64,000 bases of DNA from Warburgia ugandensis (taxonomy: Eukaryota > Streptophyta > Magnoliopsida > Canellales > Canellaceae): NCBI GenBank assembly GCA_035236585.1, contig CP141132.1, forward strand, positions 20,497,945-20,561,944. Reading direction: 5' to 3'. Position 1 is the first letter of the stretch. Each line of letters begins with the position of its first letter. Below are positions 12,095 to 24,100 of this stretch, piece after piece. Position numbers and translations under genes: made by a program. The notes beneath the pieces were generated by a model. That model saw only the letters and a program-made list of their open reading frames with translations, did no database searches and was not told where the DNA came from.

Positions 12095-15000
12095 TGTCGT
12101 AATAACCCCAATTTTTGTAATTGATTGAAAAAATCAATAAAATTTGAGTTTCAGAAATTTCAGGCTGAAATATTAGGGTTATTTAGAATATACTTCTTAT
12201 AAAAGTATAATCAAAGAATAAGACATGTACAATTGAAATTAAACTTAGTAAACCCTTCATAAGCACGACAAATTCTGAATACGGATGAAAAATCCTTAAT
12301 TTTCTTCATTTCTTGCACAAAAGGGTAAAATAGTAATTTTACCCAAAAATTAAAATATGAGACATCAAAATTTAGAATGTAGTGAGAAATACGAATCCAA
12401 CGCCACTATGTACACTCAAATCCGAGATCATGGGAATAAAACCCTAATTTTTATATATAAAGGGCAAAATGGTCTTTTTACACCATGTGGGGCCCACATG
12501 GGCCCCACAAGGGACCCAAAAACAAATCTTATGAGCAGCTCACATGAATTCATGGGTCAAAAAACACTAGCTGGTCTTGGGGAAGAAAAAATGGAGCATG
12601 GGAGACTTCCATGCCAAATTAATAATAATAAAATTAAATATTAATATTATATTTCATCATTAAAGAAGACCAAATGCCTGTAAATCTAACCCCAAAAATC
12701 CTCCAAAAATACTTCTAAAATTCCCACAAATTTTTTTTTCACTCCCCCTGAAAAATTAGACCTAGATCCCTCCCCAAAAATCCCAAGAGATCTCTCTCTT
12801 TTCAATTTCTTTTTCTTTTTACATTGGAACAAGAAACCTAAAATCAATTAGGCACTCTGTTCCATATCTAATTTCACCAATTACACCATCCAAAACTTCC
12901 CACCATACCTTAGCTACAAAACCCCCAAAGAAATTTCAAGATCCAATGGTTCAAACAACGGCAATTGCAAGAAAGGTGGATCTTGGGCCATATCTTCATC
13001 AAAAGGGTATTTCTTTTAAATTGGACATATAACCAACATTTTTTCTCCAATCAAGTAGGTGAAAATTCTTCTTGGACATGTTTACTACTGGTTTATGTAA
13101 ATTTTATTTTACTGTAATTGCATTTTGATAATAAAAAGGTTAAAATAAAATAAACCACAAAACCTTTAATTCAGGATGATGGAGTGCTCAGATGAAAATT
13201 ATGACCATACCAATTGATCCAGAAGGGTCCAAAACCCTTAGGGTAGAATTTTCACAAAGATCAGATACGTTTTTTGCCCTCAATTGATAGAGGATTGATT
13301 GGACGGTCCAGAATGGACTGTTTGATCTCCTGATCGAACGGCGCCCAAGAATCATGGCGCGACGCAGCACAGAAACGCCGCAAGCGAAAGTGTTTTTGTG
13401 CGCGCATTGCACGTGGGACATCGTCCCAAGTGGGACGACGGTGCTTCTGTCAAAACGATGAGCGGACGCGCCCACCTTGCGTCCCGGTTATAAACGCGCG
13501 ACAACGAGCGTTTCGCCCGCTTCTATGGACGTCCTGAAAGGGAGTGTCTGTAGCGCCTCTATGGTGGACGCGCCCAATAAGCGAGAGCATTCTGCCTGGC
13601 TCGTTTCTGCCCAAAAAATCTAAGCCATCCATTCCTTGGGCCCAGATCAAATCTAGGCCCTAAGAATGACTGTGAACTTCTAGATCTAATTACGGAGCCA
13701 TCTGAACTCCAAATTAAGATTGGAAAGAAGCTATGGAAAGATTGAAACCTCTATTTTCTGATGAAAGGATAAAATCCAAAAATTATTTAGTAAAACTTTT
13801 TGTATTAAAGAAACAAGTTTCCAATTGCCAAGATCTTCAAGATCTGGGATGATTAGATCTTAGAGATATGTTTTAATAATGATAAAATATTGGAATGAAG
13901 TTATATAAATGGTTTATTTGAACAGATCTAAGAGATATTAAGGGATTTACCCACTATGGTAGAAAAACCCTAAAAATTACAAAGGGACCCACTTGATCAA
14001 TAAGATCAAGTGTGATCAGATCCTTGAGATGGATGGAATGGATGTTGATATGATAAAATCCAAGGAAATCATGGATGGATTATGACAAAAATAGATCAAT
14101 ATGATCTTTGGACCTTAATAAAGAAAACCCCCTAAATATAACTAATACCCTTAATCAAAGGAAAAGATCTAAGATCTAATGGTTGGATCATAAGTGAAGG
14201 TTTTTAAAAATATCAATATAATTAGTTTCATTTTTTATTTTTTAAAAATAACATTTTAAATATGATTTATGTTATAAAGCATGATAGTGTAACTTTTAGA
14301 CTTTAACATGACATGTAATTATATTGTTATCATAGGTTGCTAGATTTAATTATCCTAGGGGCATGATAGTGTGATTTTATGCAAGTGTAACTTAAGACCA
14401 AGTTAGTATGATTTCATGCCATTATAACTTAAGATCATGCTAGTTTAAGTATAGTTTTATTCCATTAAGTTAAGTTACATTCACAAGGAGCATGTTAGTA
14501 TAAATGTTTGTTAAATTTATATTGGAACTATGCTTTAAAGTTTATGATTTAATTGTTGTCAAATTTTATTAGTAGATCTACTTGTTATGAGATAAAGAGC
14601 ATAAAACACCAAAATGTACTCTAATGAGAAAGTAGAGTTTCATGACACAAATAATAATGGAGTACTTTGGACTTAATTAGTAAGAGTTATAGTTAGTAGG
14701 ACAATATAAGGATTATCAAATCCTTGGCCCAAACTAAGAGAATAATAAACCCCATGAATGACATTGTAAATATTCATGGACTTAATTAAAATTAATTACA
14801 AAGAGTACTTAGGGTCAACATGCTTATAGGAACCTTATGAAAGGTTGAGCTATGGTCACTCTAGTGAATGTGGAACATAGTGGTTAAGGGGGTTATCTAA
14901 TAGAGCCTCGCTCTTCCCCTACCTTCCGTTGACGTTTGTGAGGTCTAAATGCCTCCTTACATTGGGATTGAAGTAACCACTTTGTGTTCACCCATTTAGC

Positions 15001-18000
15001 TAGTGAGCCTTAGCCAATTAGAAATAAGAGGAGCAGTCTAGACTTGGGCTTAAATAAGTCACCTTCAACTAGCAAAATATTAACTGGTTAAATAATAATA
15101 GTAAGAGTATAAAAGGTTAGTAAATTACCTAACCCTAATAAAAATTGTAAGTAAGATAATGATGATCAAACAAGATCCATTAGATCTTTGATGATCAAGA
15201 ACAATAAGAATAAGAATATTATATTGTACTTGGTATGCATGTTTATTAGTATGCTTGTTCTAGTTCATTAGATTATATAATCCAAACCATTGATCAAAGA
15301 TGATTCAAGGAAGAAAACTAAGATCATCCTCCTTAGGGATGATCCAATAACTGAACTTAGATAAAAGAAGAACTAGATGATAGAAGATTTAGGACCTTGA
15401 TCTTTATCAACATGTGTAGATTATCAATTAATGGATCTATGAAAGATCAAGATCAAGGAGATGGACACACTAAGACTTAGAGATAGAAAAAAACTTAGAC
15501 ATGAATAATCTAAAGATCATTCTAAACATCAGATCTAGTGATCAATAGGATTGTTCATAATCTATATATTGACAATATGTATGAATGTACAGATTACATA
15601 CATCAGTCAGGATCATGGAAGATTTGGGAAAAGAGATCACTCCTTAAAAGTAGGAGGATTTGATGAATGCATTTACATGGGATATACATGATTTAACTCA
15701 TGACCTTATGTTGACAAGAGTAATGTTAATACTTGTATTAAATCTCTTGAAAACCTTATGATCCAACCAAACACATATAAGATGATTAAGGAGTAGACTA
15801 TAAGTGAATAGGGAACTAGAAAATATTTCAACCCTAAATAAATAGACAGATGGTTTGATATATATATATATATATATGAAATCTATTTTACATACAAGCT
15901 TGGAGGCTTGTGAGTTTGTTTTAATAGGCATAAGCTTAGGGGGATGCTATGCTATAGGCGTTATAAGGGTTTGACCACCCATTCCTTGAAATTTGATGAT
16001 ATGATGATACCATGCCCTATGAGAGGCTAAAAGTCGGGTGAGGGCAATTATAGGAAGGCCACCACTGTGAAAGTCCTGCCCCCCATATGGGCAATGACAT
16101 AATATTTTTCACGGTGGTATCAGTGGTGAACAGGGCAGTTATCCAAATGCACTAGTACGAATCAGATTGTAGCATGGTAGCCCTTTTGATTATTTTGCAC
16201 TATGATACATATGAGAATAGGCATAGTGAAATGCCTTATGTTTTAGCATAATGAAATGCTAAGTAATTGTGACGACCCGGGTTTTTCCATGCATTTTTAA
16301 ATGAAAAATCTAAATTCCTAAGGCGGGATCCCTATTTGAAAAACAATGCAATGCAGCGGAAAAATCTTTTATTTGGAATTCATTTTGAAAACCCCAAGTG
16401 TCATTTGCTTTCACAACAACTAAGGTAGTTTTTGAACAGCTTTAGAAATCACAATGCTTTTCCCCTGTGTCCGTCTGGGCCACAAAGACACAAATTTCAA
16501 CTGTAATTAAATACAAATACATGTCCAAAGGGTTGAGAATTTACTTACATATATAAGTGTTTCCTTTTTCATTCACTTGCTCGTAGCACTAACATAGATG
16601 TCCTCTACTTGTGGATGGAATCACCCTGAAAAATGTTAAGGATAGGGTGAGTATATACTATACTCAGTAGGAGTCTATCACTATTAGTTTTATATTGCAT
16701 GCGATCTTTAAAATCACGTGCTCATAAAAACATATGCATGTTGTACGAATAATCACGTTCAATATCGATATTAAAAGCCACTGTCAAACCGAAATACTGA
16801 CGACTTAAAGAAATATCATAATCCAAGTCGAAAGTATCATACATCATAATCATAAAAATATGTCATAACATCATGATATGCATCAGATGCTTCATGGAAT
16901 CCAACTCATGGATATCTATCATGGTATGGTCGACCAACCTTATATCATGCCACATGCAATGCACATAAATCCACGAAACCATAAGGTCCCACTATGCCCA
17001 CGACCTCACCGCCGTGTGGTCCCTGGGTACCTAGGGACACAAGATCATATACCTCCACGGGGCATCTGACACTTCAACCCAGTGCCGTGACACCAGTGGT
17101 AGCCCCCTGTACCACATGCAGTCGAAGCAGGGACATGCCCTTTTTGGGCGTGGCACCCATCCACCTAATAGTGGTAGAGGTTGGGTGGCCAGCCCACACC
17201 CCTCGGCATAGCACCCACGAGCTTACAAGCCCAAATCATGTACGATCAAATAAGCCAAAAACCTTTGTTCAAAACTAGTCCTCTTTGGGTCTCTCACAAC
17301 TGCCTGGCCCTCGGCACTCCAGCGTCTTTTGGCAACCCTCAAGGACATGCAATCTTTGCAAGTACTTAAATCATGCAATGTATGTACTTGTTTACAAAAC
17401 ATATATGTGCATAATGTATATGCAATCTTTTACGAAACATGTCTATGTACAAAATGTTTATCATATGCATGCTGAATCAAGTCATGCTAAACAAGTCATA
17501 TACTTATAACATATGTTCTCAAAACAATAATAGATCTTTTAAAAGAATCTAATAGTGATAGAGCACCTACCTGACTAGGTCGCGTTAACCCTTTTGTCCT
17601 CATACGCTCCCGAACATGGTTTGGGGACTCAAGGTTAGTTTAGCCTATCTTTTATGGGTTTAGAGTAGTTGGGTCTTATTACTTAGGCATTAGGGGTCCA
17701 TCCCTATGCCTATGGGTGTCCTAAGGTCCTAATTGGGCCTTGGTATCCTCAGTTTTTCAAAGTTCTAGTGGCCACGCGCCACCATCCTATTCTAAGGGTC
17801 ATGCCCTACTTTTATTGTCCCTTGATCAGGTATTATATGATTTAGATGTGTCCGCGACATCGATACGGACACAACGCCTTTTGCGGCGCCTCAATCGGAG
17901 CTCTAGATCTCAAGTTATAAGCGTTTTAGTGTTGTATGTACATAGAGTCTTTAAAGACAAAAAGTTGGAATGCTAGGGTGCTGCGCGTCAGCGTCATGCG

Positions 18001-19605
18001 CCCTGCTTCCTTAAGTAACAAAAATTCACCGTGCGCTAGCGCGCTGCGCGTCTGCGGCGCGTGCCTCAGCGGGCTCATCTGCAGATGCGCGCGATACCTC
18101 CGCTCGTCTGTCCCTTTAGCGGGCGCGTCCCTGGACGCACCCGTTTGGTTTTTCAAACGAACGTCGACGTGGGACGTTCCTATTGGATCGTCCCGCTCGT
18201 TAGTGACCTGGGGACGTCCCAGGGTCCTTGGTGGCTCTGCCAGGCTCCGTTTTGCATGGTTTTTCATGCAAAAACTTAGGGGAATTGAGCCTAGGACTAT
18301 GGGTGAGATGGGTTTGGGGAGTTTTTGAGCATACCTATTTCGTGGCTGGTTTTCTCTCCACGTTTTCCCCTCTTGGTCACTGCTCCGTAATGGGTTTTCT
18401 CCAAGGTTTTGGGCTGCCATTAGAGGCACCCAAGAGCTCTATTTATAGGGCTTTTAAAGAGGGTTCTGAAGGGGTTCTAACCGCCTTTGAATGGCGGTAG
18501 GGAAACCTCTAGAATGGCGGTGGTTTCTCCTTGAAACACCGCCGTTCCAGAAGCCTCTAGGAGCTTGAAGATGACAGGGTGCCCGTATCAAAACGGGCAC
18601 TTGTGTTTTTCAAGTTAAGTCGTTTTTGTGAATTTTACAGTTTTGCCCCTGAACTTCAAAGGGCCATATCTTGCTCATTTTAACTACGTTTTGGGTGATT
18701 TTGGTCTCATTGGATTCCTTTTTCTGAGACACATCTAATGGAACCACTTTTAGGACCAAATTCCTAGGTTTAGTCAAGGAGACTAGTGAAATGACCAAAA
18801 TGCCCTTTTCTTTAAAACTGAACTTTTCATGGGATTTTAATATTACAAAAATTGGGGTCATTACAGTAATTGTATATTACCAATATTTTTCAAGAAGGAA
18901 AATTTCCAGTGTAAGATTACCTGAAATAGTAAATTCTCATAATGGAGAGAATTGATCAGCTTAGTTGGGAATGATATTTGACTACTTTCATAAATTTAAC
19001 TGGTTTACTCATGAAGAGTATGTATATATATAGATATACATAAATTATAAAGTAAAGAGTAGAGACATGAATATGTTGAGGGATAATGGGATTATGATGT
19101 ATTGGAATTACATTGTCAATTATTATGCTTCTTGAATCCCCTACCAAGCATTGCTTGCTAAGATATTGTACTTGTTGCAATATCTTAGATCTAAGGGAGG
19201 AGAGTTAGGAGTTGAAGACGATAGAAGATTTAAAGAGAATAATCTTCAAGGTATACCCTTGAAGACATGTATTTTTCTTTGTTGAGAGTTTTATAGTATT
19301 GTGAGCTTGAGTTTTGGATTATGTAATTTGGACAAGTATTATAATAGATTTGGCCATACTGTGAACCACTAGATGGATTCTGAAATTTAATAAAAGTATA
19401 TTCCTTCAATGGAATTTTATTTTGTATACAAATTGTACTTATGTTATGTATGAAGCAGTGACTTGGGTTTTACAAAACAAGTTCTAAAGAAAAGAATTTT
19501 CGCTGCTTTGTTTTGCAATTTTTTTTTATTTTTTATTTTACACTCTTAAGGGCTTTGCCTTTCAAAATAGATTACAAAACGTGTTACAAAAACTCAGGTC
19601 GTCAC
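12095..19605 (-). mobile_element. Large Ty3/gypsy-type LTR (probably solo), interrupted by a second LTR
   Basis: Read on the minus strand, it starts TGTGACGACCTGAGTTTTTG (right end, 19605) and ends ...ATTGGGGTTATTACGACA (left end). Both termini resemble those of the nested plus-strand LTR 16268-18865, including a shared 'GCAGCGAAAA..TCTTTT' block about 100 bp in. Excluding the insertion it is about 4.9 kb. The parts are 12095-16267 and 18871-19605. No gag or pol similarity was seen. The left boundary is uncertain by about 5 bp, and a possible TSD is only (a)gttg. The GC-rich block 13320-13600 lies in it. Confidence 0.6.
16268..18865 (+). mobile_element. Solo LTR, Ty3/gypsy type, 2598 bp
   Basis: It begins TGTGACGACCCGGG and ends GGGGTCATTACA, with TG..CA termini. 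The 5-bp sequence GTAAT directly flanks both sides (16263-16267 and 18866-18870), as expected for a target-site duplication. No PBS, coding region or second LTR is present, so this is best read as a solo LTR left by LTR-LTR recombination. The segment 17930-18260 is strikingly GC rich. It sits inside a related LTR of opposite orientation. Confidence 0.82.
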
Positions 19606-19616
19606 AGTTGGAGAGG

Positions 19617-20127
19617 TGAAGCCTTGGCCGATGAGGGTGGGCCAAAAGGCGCGGTCGTTGAGGTTGGCAGGCTTCTAGGCAAGGCGAGGGACTGAGAGTT
19701 TAGTCTCATATTGCTAGGGGAGAAGTTCTGGGCTGTTGATAAAGGGATGGTAGTCTCTCATGGTAACAATGCATTTTCCCCTACAGTGGTATCAGAGCCT
19801 AACCCCGACCCGATGTGGATGACTAATCGCACGCGGGGATGGGTGTCCCTTAAGGGAGAGAGGTGAAGCCTTGGCCGATGAGGGCGGGGTGATGAGGGCG
19901 GGCCAAGAGGGCTGGTAGGCTTCTAGGCGAGGTGAGGGACTAAGAGTTAGTCTCACATCGATAAGGGGAGGAGTTCTGGGCTATTGATAAAGGGATGGTA
20001 GTCTCTCATGATAATAACGCGTTTTCCCCTATGGGGGAAGAACAAAGCAGTGATTGCTGGCGGTGTATGGGCGCCGTCAGTGCAAAGCGGACAATATTGT
20101 TGATGTGGGCAGACCCCGGTCGTTACA
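19617..20127 (+). mobile_element. TRIM-like miniature LTR retrotransposon (511 bp)
   Basis: Two direct repeats start TGAAGCCTTGGCC: LTR1 19617-19785 and LTR2 19864-20127. LTR1 ends CCCCTACA and is followed after one base by a perfect tRNA-iMet primer-binding site, TGGTATCAGAGCC (19787-19799). The internal part is only 78 bp and ends in a purine tract, aagggagagagg (19852-19863), immediately before LTR2. LTR2 ends GGTCGTTACA. LTR1 lacks about 95 bp near its 3' end that LTR2 retains. There is no coding capacity. The layout and LTR words (cacatcg, acgcgtttt, gcggacaatatt) resemble TRIM elements known in many plants. No clean target duplication was seen. Confidence 0.72.
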
Positions 20128-21004
20128 CTTGTGACTTTATAACAAGGGATCCATGTGGGGTTTTATGGTGGGACACCAGTAGTACGAAAAACAAGTATAT
20201 AGCAAATAGGTATTTTTGTGAAGACCCGAAATGCTATTTTAAGATGGCCCCACATATTAAAATATCTAATATAAAAAATGCTACTGTAAATCATAATAAT
20301 TACTTTGTAATCATAAGTTCTCAAAATAGGACCTCATTAGTTCACGATTAGTTCACAATAAGTTATAAAACTCGTGAGTTTAGGATACTTATAAATGAGG
20401 AATGATGGCATTGTGAGCAACAATACATGAAATTATTGTAGTCTTCCCATTTTTGCATCACGGCCCTACCTCTTGTTCATTAGATTCGTTCGTCTTTCTC
20501 CACCTTTGCATATCTTCTAGATGAGGATAACAACCGAAATCTTACTTCTTATGAGCCATTCATTACGCAAAGTATCCAACCGTCCGTATTCTGCAATGAA
20601 AAGAATATGTTTTCATATTCCAGGCTCATTCAATCCTAGCTGTTTTTAGAATATCTGTCATCCATGTTAGAAACTTCCCGATGGACGGGCCTGATCAACC
20701 AGAGGTGGAGCCCACGATGCAAAAGTGAACAAAAATGCGCTATTGGGCGCTATCATTCCTCCTCATTAAGTTCTCATAATTTGTTATTTCTAGCCTATTG
20801 GGAGCCGACAAGTAGCAAAACTCCACACGCACTGCCAGGCCCCAAAAATTCCTAAAATTTTTTCACAATATCAGGCGCCTTTCTGTTTTTCAAAATAGAT
20901 TGGGCTATTTTCCCGGCTGCCACCAAATTTCCTCTCTTTTGGAAAGTCCCAATACGCGAAAACAAGCAGTCGAGAAAGAGACCGGCAGCAAGAGAGAAAG
21001 AGGG
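20128..21004 (+). promoter_or_regulatory. AUG3: AUG3 upstream region and probable 5' leader
   Basis: No coding gene is supported in these 877 bp between the TRIM-like element and the AUG3 start codon. The last about 80 bp are purine rich (repeated gaga/gaaa), as is common for a plant 5' leader. A TTTTCCCGG motif at 20908-20916 resembles the plant E2F/DP consensus, which would fit expression in dividing cells, but one match proves little. No convincing TATA box was seen and the transcription start cannot be fixed. Confidence 0.4.
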
Positions 21005-21180
21005 ATGAGCGGAGCCCGACTGTGCAGCGTTTTAGGCGAATTAGGTTACGAAGGGCACGAATCATTGGATCCAGACAGCTTCGAATGGCCATTTCAGTAC
21101 GAGGATGTTCGTCCTTTGCTTGATTGGATCTGCTCCAGCCTTCGTCCCACCAACGTTCTCTCTCCTACAGAAGTCTTACA
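21005..21180 (+). CDS. AUG3: AUG3 exon 1 (start codon)
   Basis: This exon encodes 58 residues plus two bases of codon 59. It begins [17 protein letters not shown], the conserved plant AUG3 start. An in-frame upstream ATG at 20900 would add 35 residues, but these have no family similarity and lie in purine-rich leader sequence, so 21005 is preferred (context agaggg-ATG-agc). The donor at 21181 is GTCAGT. It splits the codon CA|G, which the first base of exon 2 completes as Gln, giving ...EVLQ-YEQF with no extra residues relative to the family. Confidence 0.93.
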
Positions 21181-24100
21181 GTCAGTACTTCCTCTCCCTC
21201 TCTCTCTAGATCCAATAAGTTTGAAACTCATATGACTTTCTTTGGCATTGTAATTCATTGTCAGTGCCATGTTGTCCTTGTCTTGTTTATGTCAAATTGT
21301 AAGAAATCTTGAGATTGATGTTTTTAGTTGTATCTAGTTGTTGAATTGGAGAAATTAGGGGATAATTTTGATTTCTCGTTTCTATATGAAGTGGAATTAG
21401 CTAGAATTTTGTTTATAATTGTAATTGGTGAATTTCATTGATGTGCAATAAATAAAAATCTTGGGAGGCGCAAAATAAAATACAATGGGAGAAAGGTGAA
21501 TGCCGAAAAACAGTTTTTATATTAAGAGGAAAAATTTCTGTACAATCAGTAGTCAGTACTTTCTCTGTCTCTCTCCATATCCTATACTTTGCAATCAATA
21601 TGATTTTTTCCCTTGACACCAAGATTTGTTGTGATTTCTGTTGCAGGTTTCCCTCTCCTTTTGGTCTCTTCTTTTCCATCTTTATGTTAATTATAATAAA
21701 ACTTGAGTTTGTTATTCTTTTGAAGGGGAGCCTTGGCGCAATGGTAAAAGTTGTGGTCATGTGACCTTGAGGTCACAGGTTCAAGGCGTGTAATTAGCCT
21801 CTTGCAAAAATGCAAGGTAAGGCTACCTACTTTAGGCCATTGTGGCCCGCCCCTTCCCTGGACCCCCATAGGCGGGAGCTTCGTGCACTGGGGCTGCCCC
21901 CTTTGTTATTCTTTTGGACGGCAAATGAAATTATTGAAGAGAAAAGAAATACAGACTAGAGACCAAAGAAGTGTGCTGAATACCATCTGAAAAACAGAGA
22001 ACTAACATCAAGACATCTACTACAGACTCACCAGTCATACTTTCCTGGCTTATTTATTTACTGAATTTACAATTAACGTCTTGATGAAGCCATTTGATCT
22101 CTTGCTGAACAGCTTGAGAGTTAGGAGTCTGAATAAACAAAATTTGTCTCTTATCAGCCAACAAGCGTCGTCAGATCTATCAACCACCAAGAACACTACT
22201 GAGCATCAGAACACTGTGATGTCAACAAGATCCCTTGCAGAAGTTTTTGCTTAATCTGTGTAATCCTTCATAACCTTGTCACTGGTTGAAGTGCCATTAT
22301 TTCAGTTCCGCCTATGAAGAATCAGCAAACTCAATAGGCAAAAGATTCTCAAAATAGCACCTAGATGGTTCCATAGTAATCCCATGTATCCTGAAAGTCA
22401 AAGTTCCATTTTGAGAATATCTACTTATGAAGGGGACCTGTTAGCCATACAGTTAACATCTGTAACAGATGATAGCTCAATGGCATCCCAGTCCTTCAAA
22501 ATGTTTTCTGCTGAAATCCCTTTCAATGTCAATACTAGCTGACCAATGGCTCATAGATTTAAAAACCGGTTCCAACAAAATCTTGGATAGCCTAGTTACA
22601 TCCTTAAACACCCTGTGATCCCTACCCAAATCACAGATGGAAAGGCCAAACCCCTGAATGCTCCATCTCTCTTGTATTTACAGAACATCACCTATTGAGA
22701 CACCATTAAGCTCTAGTATCAGGAACAACCCAGAAACCTTAAAGAATGTGAAAACATCATTCCAGATATGTCTGTACACTCAATGAATGAAATAAATGAT
22801 TGATAGATTCAAATTGCTCATAGACAACACCAGTTAACCAATCGTTGCCCGTGCTCTTGCCATGAGCCTTTCTACTGTTAGTGGTTTCCAAAGAATTGCC
22901 AACCTAGAGAAAACATAAAAGCACAAGGAGGTCCCAGCAACTTCGAAACTGCTGTAGTAATATAGCTAGGAGTTGGAGGTGACATGGCCTTGTAAAATGA
23001 TGCAACTGCATACTTCTCTTTCTTATCAAACTTCTGGACTATTCTGTTATTTTCCTGGTCATTGATGCAAACTTTAGACAAAGCATATTTGTTTCTGTCA
23101 GCTCTTCTTGCTCAGAGAGAAAAGAGGATGCCTCATATCAAACACCCAGTTAACTTTGTTTCCCTTTTGCTCAGAATGATCAGCTGTGTTGGAGTAAACT
23201 TTTTCTCATCCACTTGGAAGACCTTTCCAAATGTCACCAAGTGAATGATCACCTATCCAAACATCATGCCACAAATTGTCTCTAAAACCAGATATCACCT
23301 TGAACCTAGTGCTTTCAGGAAATTTGTCTCTGCTTTTGTAAATATCCATCCATGCAACCAAACCTGCTGAAACTGTGGAGGAATATGGAAACCAATTGTT
23401 ATGAGCTGAATCATATCCATACACAGAAACTCCTTCAGAGGATATCATCATTTGATACAAAACTCCACAGCCATTTAGACAATAGATATTGCCACCACTT
23501 GATTATCAAGAACTAAGCTGAGATAAAAAGCTCTAAACATCTCCACAAAATTAGACTGGATGAATTCCCAGTGTAATCAAGAAATTGTCAAACAATATTC
23601 ATTTGGCTCCAGCACTGAATCTCCATGAGAGCTGCTAATAGCTGCTTCTATTTCATCTACATCAAAAGGGTTCTGTAATGATATACTCAGTTCTGCAGGA
23701 TTAAGTGTCGAAACCCAGATCATCAAGAGATGGATGATCAATGGAATCTGCAGAATGTAAATTCTTGTATAATTTTTCGATCTGTAAATTCTTGTGCGAT
23801 TACCACAAGGAGTTCCTTCCATTACTAGATTATCAATTCTGTTGTCTTCTTCTTGCTCCCACAATAGCATGAAAAAATACAGACTTTTTGCTGCCTTCTT
23901 TCAGTCATTTAAACGTGGACTTTTGTTACCATGCACTTCATCATGAAATTGCTCTGATTTATGGCTTCAATAATGTTCTTTGCTTTCGATTTCTCCTAGG
24001 TAGATGAGGCACTAGTTTCTGCTTTAACATTTAATTCAGCCATGGAAGTAAAAATAGATTCCCTCTTGGCATCTTTTGCCACGTTCTGGGCTCTAGCCCC

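Noticed and set aside
13188-13650. Minus-strand frames of 95 and 66 codons
   Set aside because: Same reason: GC-rich block of the outer LTR with no recognisable protein features.
16110-16125. Second primer-binding site (tggtatcagtgg)
   Set aside because: It matches tRNA-iMet only for nine bases and no LTR end lies just upstream.
17926-18429. Overlapping frames of 130-167 codons on both strands
   Set aside because: They lie in the GC-rich part of a solo LTR. Low stop density there comes from base composition, and no family similarity was seen.
20900-21004. AUG3 start at the upstream in-frame ATG (20900)
   Set aside because: The extra 35 residues have no similarity to the family start, while MSGARLC at 21005 matches it.
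21725-21800. tRNA gene (box A and box B like motifs; also in the other SINEs)
   Set aside because: They are the tRNA-related heads of Au SINEs with target duplications, and no cloverleaf with an anticodon arm can be formed convincingly.
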